A stretch of 12,678 nucleotides of DNA from Planctomycetota bacterium (lineage in GTDB: Bacteria > Planctomycetota > Phycisphaerae > Sedimentisphaerales > Anaerohalosphaeraceae): NCBI GenBank assembly GCA_030637065.1, contig DAOVVQ010000086.1:1-12678 (forward strand), written 5' to 3'. Under the pieces are notes generated by a model, which saw nothing but the letters and a program-made list of their open reading frames with translations, was not told the origin of the DNA and did not search any database. The stretch's first letter is position 1, and each line of letters starts with the position of its first letter. Shown here piece after piece: positions 6,420 through 12,678 of this stretch. Both the position numbers and the translations under genes were made by a program.

Positions 6420-7763
6420 TTATTTGACAGTGGTGCGGGTTTTTTGTTCCGTCCAGTGCCGGATTTCGGCACGATATTGCTTCTCGTGGTCCTGAAAACC
6501 GAGGCTGTGTTCAGGCGTATGGCACTGGCCGCACTTAAACAGGGGCATTGCCGGCTCGGGGTTGGGTTCGTCAGAGGACACGGCGCTGACATGCAGGGAT
6601 CTGGGGCCGTGGCAGACTTCACAGCCGACATCTCGCAGGTCCTTCGGGCTGTCCTGCGAAACAAATCCCGTTTCGTAGTTCATGCCGACGACGTGGCATT
6701 CGATGCATTCTGGGTCGTGTTGGGAGCCTGCGTCTGCGAGTGTCTGGTATGCGTGGGAGTGGCGTGTGGAGCTCCATTTTTCATATTCGTCTTCATGGCA
6801 CATCGCGCATGTTTCGGAGCCGACATATTCTGCGCCGTCCGGTGGCGGGACTCGCTCGATGCGTTCGAGCAGGTTTTCCATCTCTACCATGAACTGGTAA
6901 TCCTTGTACAACTCGGCCAGGTCGGGATCGGTCGGCAGTTTTTCGTCGATGGCGACGCTGGAGTAGTCCAGCTTCGGTTTGCCGCCGGCGACGATCGCAA
7001 TATCAAGCCTGCCGACATATTTACCCAGGCGACCGACGGAGATCGTCAGCGGTCCGGTTTTTTTGTTCTCGACGATTCGCGGCTCGTCGGAAAACGTCGG
7101 ACATACGACCACGTCAACCATGTCGATATCGGCGATGTCTGCAATAGCGTTGTCGCAGTTGCTCAGGAGCAGGATGTTCAATTGCGGCTGGGCTGTTTTT
7201 TTCGGGAACAATTTCCTGATGTGTGGGGCTTGGTCCAAATCCGTGTCTGCCGTAGCAACGGTAACCAGGATGGATTCTTTGCCGATCTTCAGTTGTTTTG
7301 TGTGCCGGACGGGAACCTTATCATCTTCGCCGGCGGAGCTGATCACGGAAAACGGCGTGTTGTCGAGCAGGCCGAGTTCTTTGGCGATTTTCAGATCGCC
7401 TGCCGCCATGTTGACAAGGTCATAATCGAGCATGGACATGGCCTGGATGATAATGCCGAATTTGATGATATCCTGGTCCGTTTGGGCAATGAGCAGATTT
7501 CCCGTGTCGATGACAAACCTGCTGTCAGGGCGGGCTTTTTGCAGGACAGCCGCTCTTCGCTCAAAACCCCCTAATTGCTCTGCAGTACAGCCACAGGGCT
7601 TTAGCGTGCTAAGGAGATTGCCCGTAAGAAACACCGTGGCCGTCGTATCGGCGAGATGGCCCGACGGATCCGGCGGTGTTGTGGGAGCCTTTTTTTGGGC
7701 ATTAACGGAAAAACACCCGACCCACAATAACAGGATGCAGTGCAGAGATACCACTTTTTTCAT
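6420..7763 (-). CDS. Secreted fusion: degenerate 5'-nucleotidase/metallophosphatase-like domain plus tetraheme cytochrome c554-like domain
   Basis: 447 residues from the ATG at 7763, chosen because it begins a clean signal peptide (MKKVVSLHCILLLWVGCFSVNA) with AGGAAG upstream; an in-frame GTG at 7793 would add ten residues before the signal. Residues about 42-270 resemble UshA/5'-nucleotidase-type metallophosphatases, with the subtype signature KPCGCTAEQLGGFERR (55-70), but the usual metal ligands such as the first D-x-H are not evident. Residues about 312-447 form the cytochrome domain with four CxxCH heme sites: CAMCH (319), CIECH (353), CEVCH (381), CGQCH (411). The spacing and context (W..TRHSHAYQTL, GCEVCHGPRSLHV) fit cytochrome c554-like proteins. 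Such fusions are common in planctomycetes; substrate and redox partner are unknown. It lies downstream of the DUF1573 gene with a 36-bp gap, so it is almost certainly co-transcribed. The periplasmic electron-transfer role is inferred. Confidence 0.88.
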   Translation of the reverse strand: MKKVVSLHCILLLWVGCFSVNAQKKAPTTPPDPSGHLADTTATVFLTGNLLSTLKPCGCTAEQLGGFERRAAVLQKARPDSRFVIDTGNLLIAQTDQDIIKFGIIIQAMSMLDYDLVNMAAGDLKIAKELGLLDNTPFSVISSAGEDDKVPVRHTKQLKIGKESILVTVATADTDLDQAPHIRKLFPKKTAQPQLNILLLSNCDNAIADIADIDMVDVVVCPTFSDEPRIVENKKTGPLTISVGRLGKYVGRLDIAIVAGGKPKLDYSSVAIDEKLPTDPDLAELYKDYQFMVEMENLLERIERVPPPDGAEYVGSETCAMCHEDEYEKWSSTRHSHAYQTLADAGSQHDPECIECHVVGMNYETGFVSQDSPKDLRDVGCEVCHGPRSLHVSAVSSDEPNPEPAMPLFKCGQCHTPEHSLGFQDHEKQYRAEIRHWTEQKTRTTVK

Positions 7764-7799
7764 AACACGTATCTTCCTGACTTGTGTTGTCACTTTCTG

Positions 7800-8903
7800 T
7801 TATCTTGCGTACCAACCGGTACAGCTAATAGTCAAAACCTCGCCGGTCTTTAGTCTGATATTCAATTTGTCCGTCAGATAACGCCGTGTCGTAGCAGTCT
7901 GCGGCGGCGGGGTAACTTCGATTGTCAGCTTAATACGATTTCCCAAATCCTCCCGGTCGATCACCTTCATGTATTTATTTTCCGAGGAGATAGATTCGAT
8001 TTCGATGGCGTCTTCGTAGTTGCCCTTAACCAGCACTTCGCGTACGATGGATTCGCCGGGTTTCGCATCCTGAATGATTATCCTCGGATTTGACACTTCA
8101 TAAAGCGACTTCGAGGCAAATCTTGCCGTCAGTTGTGCGTTGCCGGCGCCTGTAATATTGACAATAATACTGCCGTTAAGCGTTTGGGCCAGTTTCTTGA
8201 CGTCAACTTTTGTCGTAAGCACGAATTCGGAACTCTTGGCGGCACTGTCAAAATCAGCGGTGATAATGTTGCCGGTCGAATTAAAGCTCCTGATGGAAAA
8301 TGGCTTGCCATTTTTGCTCGTAATGGTAATCGCCCCTGCGCCGGCGTTGTCCTCTCTGAGTGAAAGATTCATGACACTCGGACTGATTGTGAAATTGACC
8401 TCGATTTTGGCCTTGATCGTCAGTTCAAACCGCGGTTTTACGGGGTCGTTGCTGACAATGTACAGATGCTTTTCTATGTTGGCTGGCCTGGTTGACGCGG
8501 TATAAGTGGCCTTTACAACGCCGGATTCTCCTGGTTCGTACGTCTTCTTTTTTAACTGAGGAACCGTACAGCCGCAGGTCGATTTTATCTGGCTTATGAC
8601 CAGGGTGGCAGTTCCAGCATTTTTGAACCTGTATTCACAAGTATGTTTTCCGCTCGGCTCAATGATACCAAAATTATGAACGGGGTTTTCGACTATAAGC
8701 AGAGGGGCTGCCTTTTTTGCCGTTTCGGGCGTTGGGGCCTCCTTTTTGGCTGGTTCCTGCGGCTTGGCTGATTGTAGAGTTTCAGGAGTTATTGTTATTA
8801 TTTGGTCTGCATCCTGGACCCTCTGGGCCTCCTCACAGCCGCTCTGGAGCGTCAATATCACTAAAAGAATCGACACATACGCAAAACATCGGATTAATTT
8901 CAT
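7800..8903 (-). CDS. DUF1573-domain lipoprotein
   Basis: 367 residues. N-terminal signal with hydrophobic core (about 8-19) ends at LQSGC, making Cys23 the probable lipidated residue; Gln at -3 is atypical for a lipobox. A spacer rich in Ala/Pro/Lys (about 40-66) precedes the DUF1573 domain at about 70-165, recognised by NFGIIEPSGKHTCEYRFKNAG and the hallmark STCGCTVP (108-115), with NDPVKPRFELTI at its end. The rest (170-367) looks like further immunoglobulin-like beta domains. DUF1573 proteins are widespread in Bacteroidetes and planctomycetes with no firm biochemical role. AAGGAG lies 11 nt before the ATG. It is the first gene of the minus-strand block, behind a good promoter, and ends 36 bp before the cytochrome start. 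Family call is firm; function unknown. Confidence 0.9.
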   Translation of the reverse strand: MKLIRCFAYVSILLVILTLQSGCEEAQRVQDADQIITITPETLQSAKPQEPAKKEAPTPETAKKAAPLLIVENPVHNFGIIEPSGKHTCEYRFKNAGTATLVISQIKSTCGCTVPQLKKKTYEPGESGVVKATYTASTRPANIEKHLYIVSNDPVKPRFELTIKAKIEVNFTISPSVMNLSLREDNAGAGAITITSKNGKPFSIRSFNSTGNIITADFDSAAKSSEFVLTTKVDVKKLAQTLNGSIIVNITGAGNAQLTARFASKSLYEVSNPRIIIQDAKPGESIVREVLVKGNYEDAIEIESISSENKYMKVIDREDLGNRIKLTIEVTPPPQTATTRRYLTDKLNIRLKTGEVLTISCTGWYAR

Positions 8904-8963
8904 TTTTTTACCATCTCCTTTGAGTTTACTACGTAATCAGGATAGTTTCCTGCCGATACATGA

Positions 8964-8992
8964 ATAATAGCAAAAACCTTTCTTTTTATCAA
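8964..8992 (-). promoter_or_regulatory. Sigma70-like promoter for the DUF1573-cytochrome-gspC-like unit
   Basis: On the minus strand, TTGATA (8987-8992) and TATTAT (8964-8969) are separated by exactly 17 nt, each 5/6 to consensus. The predicted start near 8957 leaves a leader of about 54 nt to the lipoprotein ATG. Confidence 0.6.
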
Positions 8993-9036
8993 TAGGGTTT
9001 TCGGTATATACTGCTAAGGTCTTTACAACAATGAAG

Positions 9037-9065
9037 TTGATAATTAGTAGTTAAACGGATAAAAT
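9037..9065 (+). promoter_or_regulatory. Sigma70-like promoter for the glycosyltransferase operon
   Basis: TTGATA (9037-9042) and TAAAAT (9060-9065) are separated by 17 nt, each 5/6 to consensus. The predicted start near 9072 gives a short leader of about 26 nt to the ATG at 9098, where AAGGG lies 6 nt upstream. It is back-to-back with the minus-strand promoter, the -35 boxes being 44 bp apart. Confidence 0.6.
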
Positions 9066-9097
9066 TTAGAGCTAAATTACAGCCACAAGGGTAAGTT

Positions 9098-10090
9098 ATG
9101 ACCGAGCAAAGCGGTATCGAGTTATCAATTGTCTTGCCAGTTTTCAATGAAGAAGGCAACCTGAACAAACTTTACGACGAGATCAGGGGGGTTGTTCAGG
9201 ACAGGTACATCTGCGAGATAATCTTCATTGACGATGGGAGCACTGACAAGAGCTTCGAGATTCTGGCTGAAATACAGAAAAACGACAAAAACGTCCGAGT
9301 CGTGCGTTTCAGGAAGAATTTTGGCCAGACGGCGGCACTGTCTGCGGGTTTTCAGCTTTCGCGGGGTCAGGTGATCGTTCCCCTCGATGCTGACGGCCAA
9401 AACGATCCGCGGGATATTGTCAAGCTCGTCGACAAGCTCGATGAGGGTTACGATATTGTGAGCGGCTGGCGCAGAAAGAGATTTGACAACGTAGTTACCC
9501 GCACGCTTCCTTCGCGGATGGCGAACTGGCTGATTGCGCGAATTACCGGCGTCAAACTCCATGATTTCGGATGCACGCTCAAGGCATACCGGGCCGAATC
9601 TCTTAAGGAGATACGGCTTTATGGCGAGATGCACAGATTCATACCCGCTCTTGCGAGTTGGGGCGGCGAAAAAGTTACCGAAATGGTGGTTAATCACCGG
9701 CCAAGAACCGCTGGCGTGGCGAAATACGGTCTGAGCCGCACATTCAAGGTCGTGCTGGACTTGATCACGATCAAGTTTCTCGCTTCTTTCTCGACCAAGC
9801 CGATCTATGTCTTTGGCGGGCTGGGCGTTTTATCCGGCTTGAGTGCTTTTCTCTCGGGTCTGGCTGTGCTTTATCAAAAGTTCATTTCAGTCAGCTCAAC
9901 GCCGATGAATCGCAATCCGCTCCTGGTCCTGACGGCGATGCTCGTCACAGCCTCGATCCAGTTCCTTCTGATGGGGCTGTTAGCAGAGATTCTCGTGCGG
10001 ACCTACCATGAATCGCAGGGGCGATCGACTTACGCGATCGAGACTATATTAGAGTGCGTCTCTTCGGTGGAGGGTGGCGATGAGTCGTAA
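9098..10090 (+). CDS. Family 2 glycosyltransferase, polyprenyl-phosphate sugar transferase (DPM1/GtrB/ArnC type)
   Basis: 330 residues. GT-A fold enzyme that would transfer a sugar from a nucleotide-sugar to undecaprenyl (polyprenyl) phosphate at the cytoplasmic face. Motifs in order: SIVLPVFNEEGNL (10-22), IIFIDDGSTD (41-50), RKNFGQTAALSAGF (72-85), the metal-binding VPLDADGQNDP (94-104), SGWRRKR (122-128) and DFGCTLKAYR (156-165). Two hydrophobic helices at about 236-260 and 274-300 are the C-terminal membrane pair of the GtrB/ArnC-like subgroup. The first gene after the plus-strand promoter, with AAGGG 6 nt before its ATG. Its 3' end overlaps the following membrane glycosyltransferase by 11 bp, suggesting translational coupling and use of its lipid-linked product there. 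The family is certain; the sugar cannot be told from sequence. Confidence 0.93.
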   Translation: MTEQSGIELSIVLPVFNEEGNLNKLYDEIRGVVQDRYICEIIFIDDGSTDKSFEILAEIQKNDKNVRVVRFRKNFGQTAALSAGFQLSRGQVIVPLDADGQNDPRDIVKLVDKLDEGYDIVSGWRRKRFDNVVTRTLPSRMANWLIARITGVKLHDFGCTLKAYRAESLKEIRLYGEMHRFIPALASWGGEKVTEMVVNHRPRTAGVAKYGLSRTFKVVLDLITIKFLASFSTKPIYVFGGLGVLSGLSAFLSGLAVLYQKFISVSSTPMNRNPLLVLTAMLVTASIQFLLMGLLAEILVRTYHESQGRSTYAIETILECVSSVEGGDES

Positions 10091-12257
10091 ACGTCGGCGT
10101 GTTGCAGAACAAAGGGCCGCCGGTGACAGTCGCATCCCGGCAAAGGACGGGCGATTAGCGGTCTTCATCACGGCAGCGGTGCTGGCTGGCATCCCATTTT
10201 GTCTTGGCAAGTACATCGAGTTTAATTCCCCCGGTCCGTTTGACAGCGGATCGTACGTATACTCGGCGCAGAACATTATCAAGGGGGCAAAGATCGGCGT
10301 TGACGAGTTCCCTTCCGCCCAGCCCGCTACGCTCCTGGTAAATGTCATCGGTGTCCGGTTATTCGGATTCAGCGAGGCCGGACCGAAGCTCATTCAGACA
10401 TTTATGCAGATCGGCGCGCTGGTTTTGATGTTCTGCTCGATGCGAAAGCTGTTTGGCTCGCTCGCAGCCGTTTTTGCGGTGTTTATCGCGTCGTTTTATC
10501 TTTCGGCGCCTTTTATCGCGAAGTTCGGCAATGTCAAGGAGCAGTTCATGGTCGCCTGTATGGTCGCGGTGGCGAGTTGTTTTATATTGCGTCAGCTTAA
10601 GGGTCCGTGGTGGTGGACTTTTATCGCCGGAGCCCTTGCCATCAACTTATACTATTTCAAACCGACCGGTGTCTCGGTGGTCATTGCGATGGTCGTATAC
10701 CTGTTGGTTCAGGTGATCTTTCGTCTGCGCCCCTGGCGCGAATTCGAGGTGGACGTCCTGTCGCTGGTCGGCGGAGCGGTTGCAGGCATCATGCCGCTGC
10801 TGATGTTTTACGCATGGCAGGGCCAAATCCAGCACATCACAGGCAGCATCCCGGCTACCATGCTTGCTTGTGCAATAGTGGTAACTCTGGTCGGGGCAGC
10901 AATCCATTTTGCCCTTCGATGGTTTTTCCGCTCCGACGCTATTGCCCGGCTGCGACAGGTGCGGCGTTTGATCTGGGTTGCCGGGGCGGTGCTGATAGCC
11001 ACCGCATTCGTCGCTTCGATATTGATCGTACTTGTCGGATCGAGGACGATTACTGGCTCGGCAGACGATTGCGTTTTCGACATGGGCGGGTACGTCAGGA
11101 GCACCCCGTTTGTGAAGTATCCGGCGAAGGTATATCACGCCGCTGAGAGGGTGTGGAAGAAGGTCGTCAAGGTGGCTAATCCGAGGGGGGGATATCTTGT
11201 AGCCAGTCGGGCCGCCGTCGATAGCAAGAAGCACGCCGCCGGTGTACTTCGCTATTATCTTGTGCTGATACTGCCGATATCGCTGGCATTAGGCTCGATC
11301 ATCGCCGGATGTGCAATGCTGGTCCGCCGGATACTGATCAAAAGGCAGGAGGCCGAGCAGGTCCAGGCTGGCGCGGGCACGCATCGTTTTGTCTTGCTGA
11401 TGGCCATCTGGTGGGCCCTTGACATGGTCTTTATCTGGATAAGTCCGCGTCCGTACGAGCAGTATTATCTTCCGCTGACCGCTTCGGCTGCGATGTTAGG
11501 CGCATATTTGGTCTGGCTCTACAGCGAAAAACGGGCCGCCGCCGTCTACAAGGGCAAGTGGACCTTAACAGCCGCTATCGCCGTAATCTGCATGACAGCA
11601 ATGGCGTGGCGGATATTGTTCGGGACCTCGATAGTCGTAGCTACCGGCCAGAAATACAATACCGAGCCATTAAAAAGACGCGGTTACCAGCAGAAACTCG
11701 GCGACGTATCCAGACGCCGCAACAGCCAGGCAAAGGGAATGTGGGAGGTCGCAGGCGAATATATCCGCGCCAACAGTACCGAGGACGATACGATCTACGT
11801 CTGGGGGTGGGTGCCGGGAATATATGTAAAGGCACAGAGATTGAGCACCGCGCCAAAGGCATTCGAGAGCGAGATGCACGTCAAGCACCCCAATAAACTC
11901 TCGCAGGAGGTCGCCCTCATACTTGACAGTTTCAAGGCCAGGCCGCCAAAGTTCATTGTCGACACACGGCACAGCCACTTTCCCTATGACGGGCGTCCGA
12001 AACTTGAGTTGTGGCCTGAACTTCCAAAGGGCGTTATGGGGGCACAAAAGAAAATGTTTCTGCCGCCGAATGAAAACATAATCAACCAGTACAATACCGG
12101 CTATGCAAAGATGCTTGAACAATGGGAAGATGAGGCCGGACGCTTTGAGGCGATGGAGCCGTTTAGAAGATTTGTCATGGAAAATTACACTATCGCGGCC
12201 AGTCAGTTCCGTCCGCATGTGATCTTCAAGCTAAAGAGTGACGGGGACAGCCGGTAG
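10080..12257 (+). CDS. Polytopic GT-C membrane glycosyltransferase (ArnT/PMT-like)
   Basis: 725 residues from the ATG at 10080, favoured over the in-frame GTG at 10074 because GGAGGG lies 5 nt upstream of it. A basic N-terminus precedes about 11-13 hydrophobic helices between residues 26 and 518. The first extracytoplasmic loop holds SPGPFDSGSYVYSAQNIIKG (about 50-69), the position where GT-C enzymes carry their catalytic acid, here likely D55. A long loop sits at about 320-390, and FIWISPRPYEQYYLPL (451-466) resembles the conserved late-helix H/P-x-Y-E-x-Y-Y region of the family. The C-terminal 200 residues are soluble and contain DDTIYVWGWVPGIYVKAQRL (569-588). Such enzymes use polyprenyl-phosphate sugars to modify lipids, glycans or proteins on the outer face. 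Operon position right after a polyprenyl-P sugar synthase fits this. Acceptor unknown. Confidence 0.82.
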   Translation: MSRKRRRVAEQRAAGDSRIPAKDGRLAVFITAAVLAGIPFCLGKYIEFNSPGPFDSGSYVYSAQNIIKGAKIGVDEFPSAQPATLLVNVIGVRLFGFSEAGPKLIQTFMQIGALVLMFCSMRKLFGSLAAVFAVFIASFYLSAPFIAKFGNVKEQFMVACMVAVASCFILRQLKGPWWWTFIAGALAINLYYFKPTGVSVVIAMVVYLLVQVIFRLRPWREFEVDVLSLVGGAVAGIMPLLMFYAWQGQIQHITGSIPATMLACAIVVTLVGAAIHFALRWFFRSDAIARLRQVRRLIWVAGAVLIATAFVASILIVLVGSRTITGSADDCVFDMGGYVRSTPFVKYPAKVYHAAERVWKKVVKVANPRGGYLVASRAAVDSKKHAAGVLRYYLVLILPISLALGSIIAGCAMLVRRILIKRQEAEQVQAGAGTHRFVLLMAIWWALDMVFIWISPRPYEQYYLPLTASAAMLGAYLVWLYSEKRAAAVYKGKWTLTAAIAVICMTAMAWRILFGTSIVVATGQKYNTEPLKRRGYQQKLGDVSRRRNSQAKGMWEVAGEYIRANSTEDDTIYVWGWVPGIYVKAQRLSTAPKAFESEMHVKHPNKLSQEVALILDSFKARPPKFIVDTRHSHFPYDGRPKLELWPELPKGVMGAQKKMFLPPNENIINQYNTGYAKMLEQWEDEAGRFEAMEPFRRFVMENYTIAASQFRPHVIFKLKSDGDSR

Positions 12258-12276
12258 TGTAGCTGTAGCGGAGCCT

Positions 12277-12678
12277 ATGAACGTACTTATGCTCAATTAC
12301 GAATATCCGCCTGTTGGCGGCGGCGGCGGTTTGGCCGGTCGCAATATCCTCAGGCAGTTCGCCGGACGAAGCGATATACACATCGACCTGATAGCGTCGC
12401 ACCCCGACAGCGGCAACAGGGTCGAGCGGTTTGCCGACAATATTACGCTTTACCTGGTCGGCGCCGAGAAGAAGTCGCTGCATTTCTGGACGCGATGGGA
12501 GGTCCTGCGGTGGATGAGGCGGGCGTACAGTCTGCACAGGGAACTGCTCGACAGGAACAGCTATGACCTTGCACACGCCTTCTTCGGCTTTCCGACCGGT
12601 GTCCTTACCTGGCGAACGGCTCGGCGGCTGCCCTATATCATTTCGCTTCGCGGCTCCGATGTGCCCGGGATCAACGCC
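12277..12678 (+). CDS. Family 4 (GT-B) glycosyltransferase, N-terminal part (cut by window edge)
   Basis: 134 codons are visible and run off the right edge in frame. MNVLMLNYEYPPVGGGGGLAG is the classic GT4 start: first beta strand, then PPxGGG binding the donor phosphate or acceptor loop. Later segments NITLYLVGAE, YDLAHAFFGFPTGVL (about 98-112) and RLPYIISLRGSDVPG fit the N-terminal Rossmann domain, where RGSD/HGSD is a common GT4 motif. The ATG follows the preceding stop by 19 bp with GGAG 3 nt upstream, a tight spacing. It probably adds a sugar to a lipid-linked or surface glycan in the cytoplasm, as part of the same operon. Donor and acceptor are unknown. Confidence 0.88.
   Translation, partial: MNVLMLNYEYPPVGGGGGLAGRNILRQFAGRSDIHIDLIASHPDSGNRVERFADNITLYLVGAEKKSLHFWTRWEVLRWMRRAYSLHRELLDRNSYDLAHAFFGFPTGVLTWRTARRLPYIISLRGSDVPGINA

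Noticed and set aside
6444..7574. 376-codon plus-strand open frame opposite the cytochrome fusion gene
   Set aside because: Shadow of a gene with four CxxCH motifs and a signal peptide on the minus strand; the antisense product has no family signature.
9125..9697. 190-codon minus-strand open frame opposite the family 2 glycosyltransferase
   Set aside because: The plus strand encodes an unmistakable GT2 enzyme throughout; the antisense frame has no motifs.
1..12678. CRISPR array, tRNA/rRNA, insertion sequence or prophage signals
   Set aside because: No regularly spaced repeats, cloverleaf-like sequence, transposase or integrase frames, or terminal inverted repeats were seen on either strand.

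Overview
The window holds parts of two divergently transcribed gene blocks and reads as chromosomal DNA of a Gram-negative (diderm) bacterium. The best guess is a planctomycete, possibly near Phycisphaerae/Sedimentisphaerales. That guess rests on a very long multi-module secretin, a DUF1573 lipoprotein next to a metallophosphatase-like/tetraheme cytochrome fusion, a large GT-C membrane glycosyltransferase, and moderate GC. It is inference only: there is no rRNA or other phylogenetic marker here. I see no mobile element, tRNA, CRISPR array or phage gene.

Left block, minus strand (read from 8903 down to 1): a DUF1573 lipoprotein; a secreted protein fusing a degenerate 5'-nucleotidase-like domain to a four-heme cytochrome c554-like domain; a bitopic, proline-rich protein that I read as a divergent GspC (the type II secretion clamp between inner membrane and secretin); a giant secretin (GspD-like, about 1372 aa); and the N-terminal two thirds of the assembly ATPase GspE/PilB, cut by the window edge. 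The 339-bp gap between the GspC-like gene and the secretin contains a stem-loop with a T7 run and, just after it, a sigma70-like promoter. The block is therefore probably two transcription units (DUF1573-cytochrome-gspC-like, then gspD-gspE and onward).

Right block, plus strand (9098 to the end): a DPM/GtrB-type family 2 glycosyltransferase with two C-terminal membrane helices, a polytopic GT-C glycosyltransferase overlapping it by 11 bp, and the N-terminus of a GT4 glycosyltransferase. The likely scheme is that the first enzyme charges a polyprenyl phosphate with a sugar, the second transfers that sugar on the outer face of the membrane, and the GT4 enzyme adds sugars in the cytoplasm. The product would be a surface glycan, glycolipid or glycoprotein.

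The 194-bp space between the blocks (8904-9097) holds two back-to-back sigma70-like promoters, each with TTGATA and a 17-bp spacer, firing outward. The points most worth checking are the divergent GspC, the secretin with repeated N1-like modules and a roughly 290-residue Pro-rich linker, and whether the cytochrome/DUF1573 pair works with the secretion machine.
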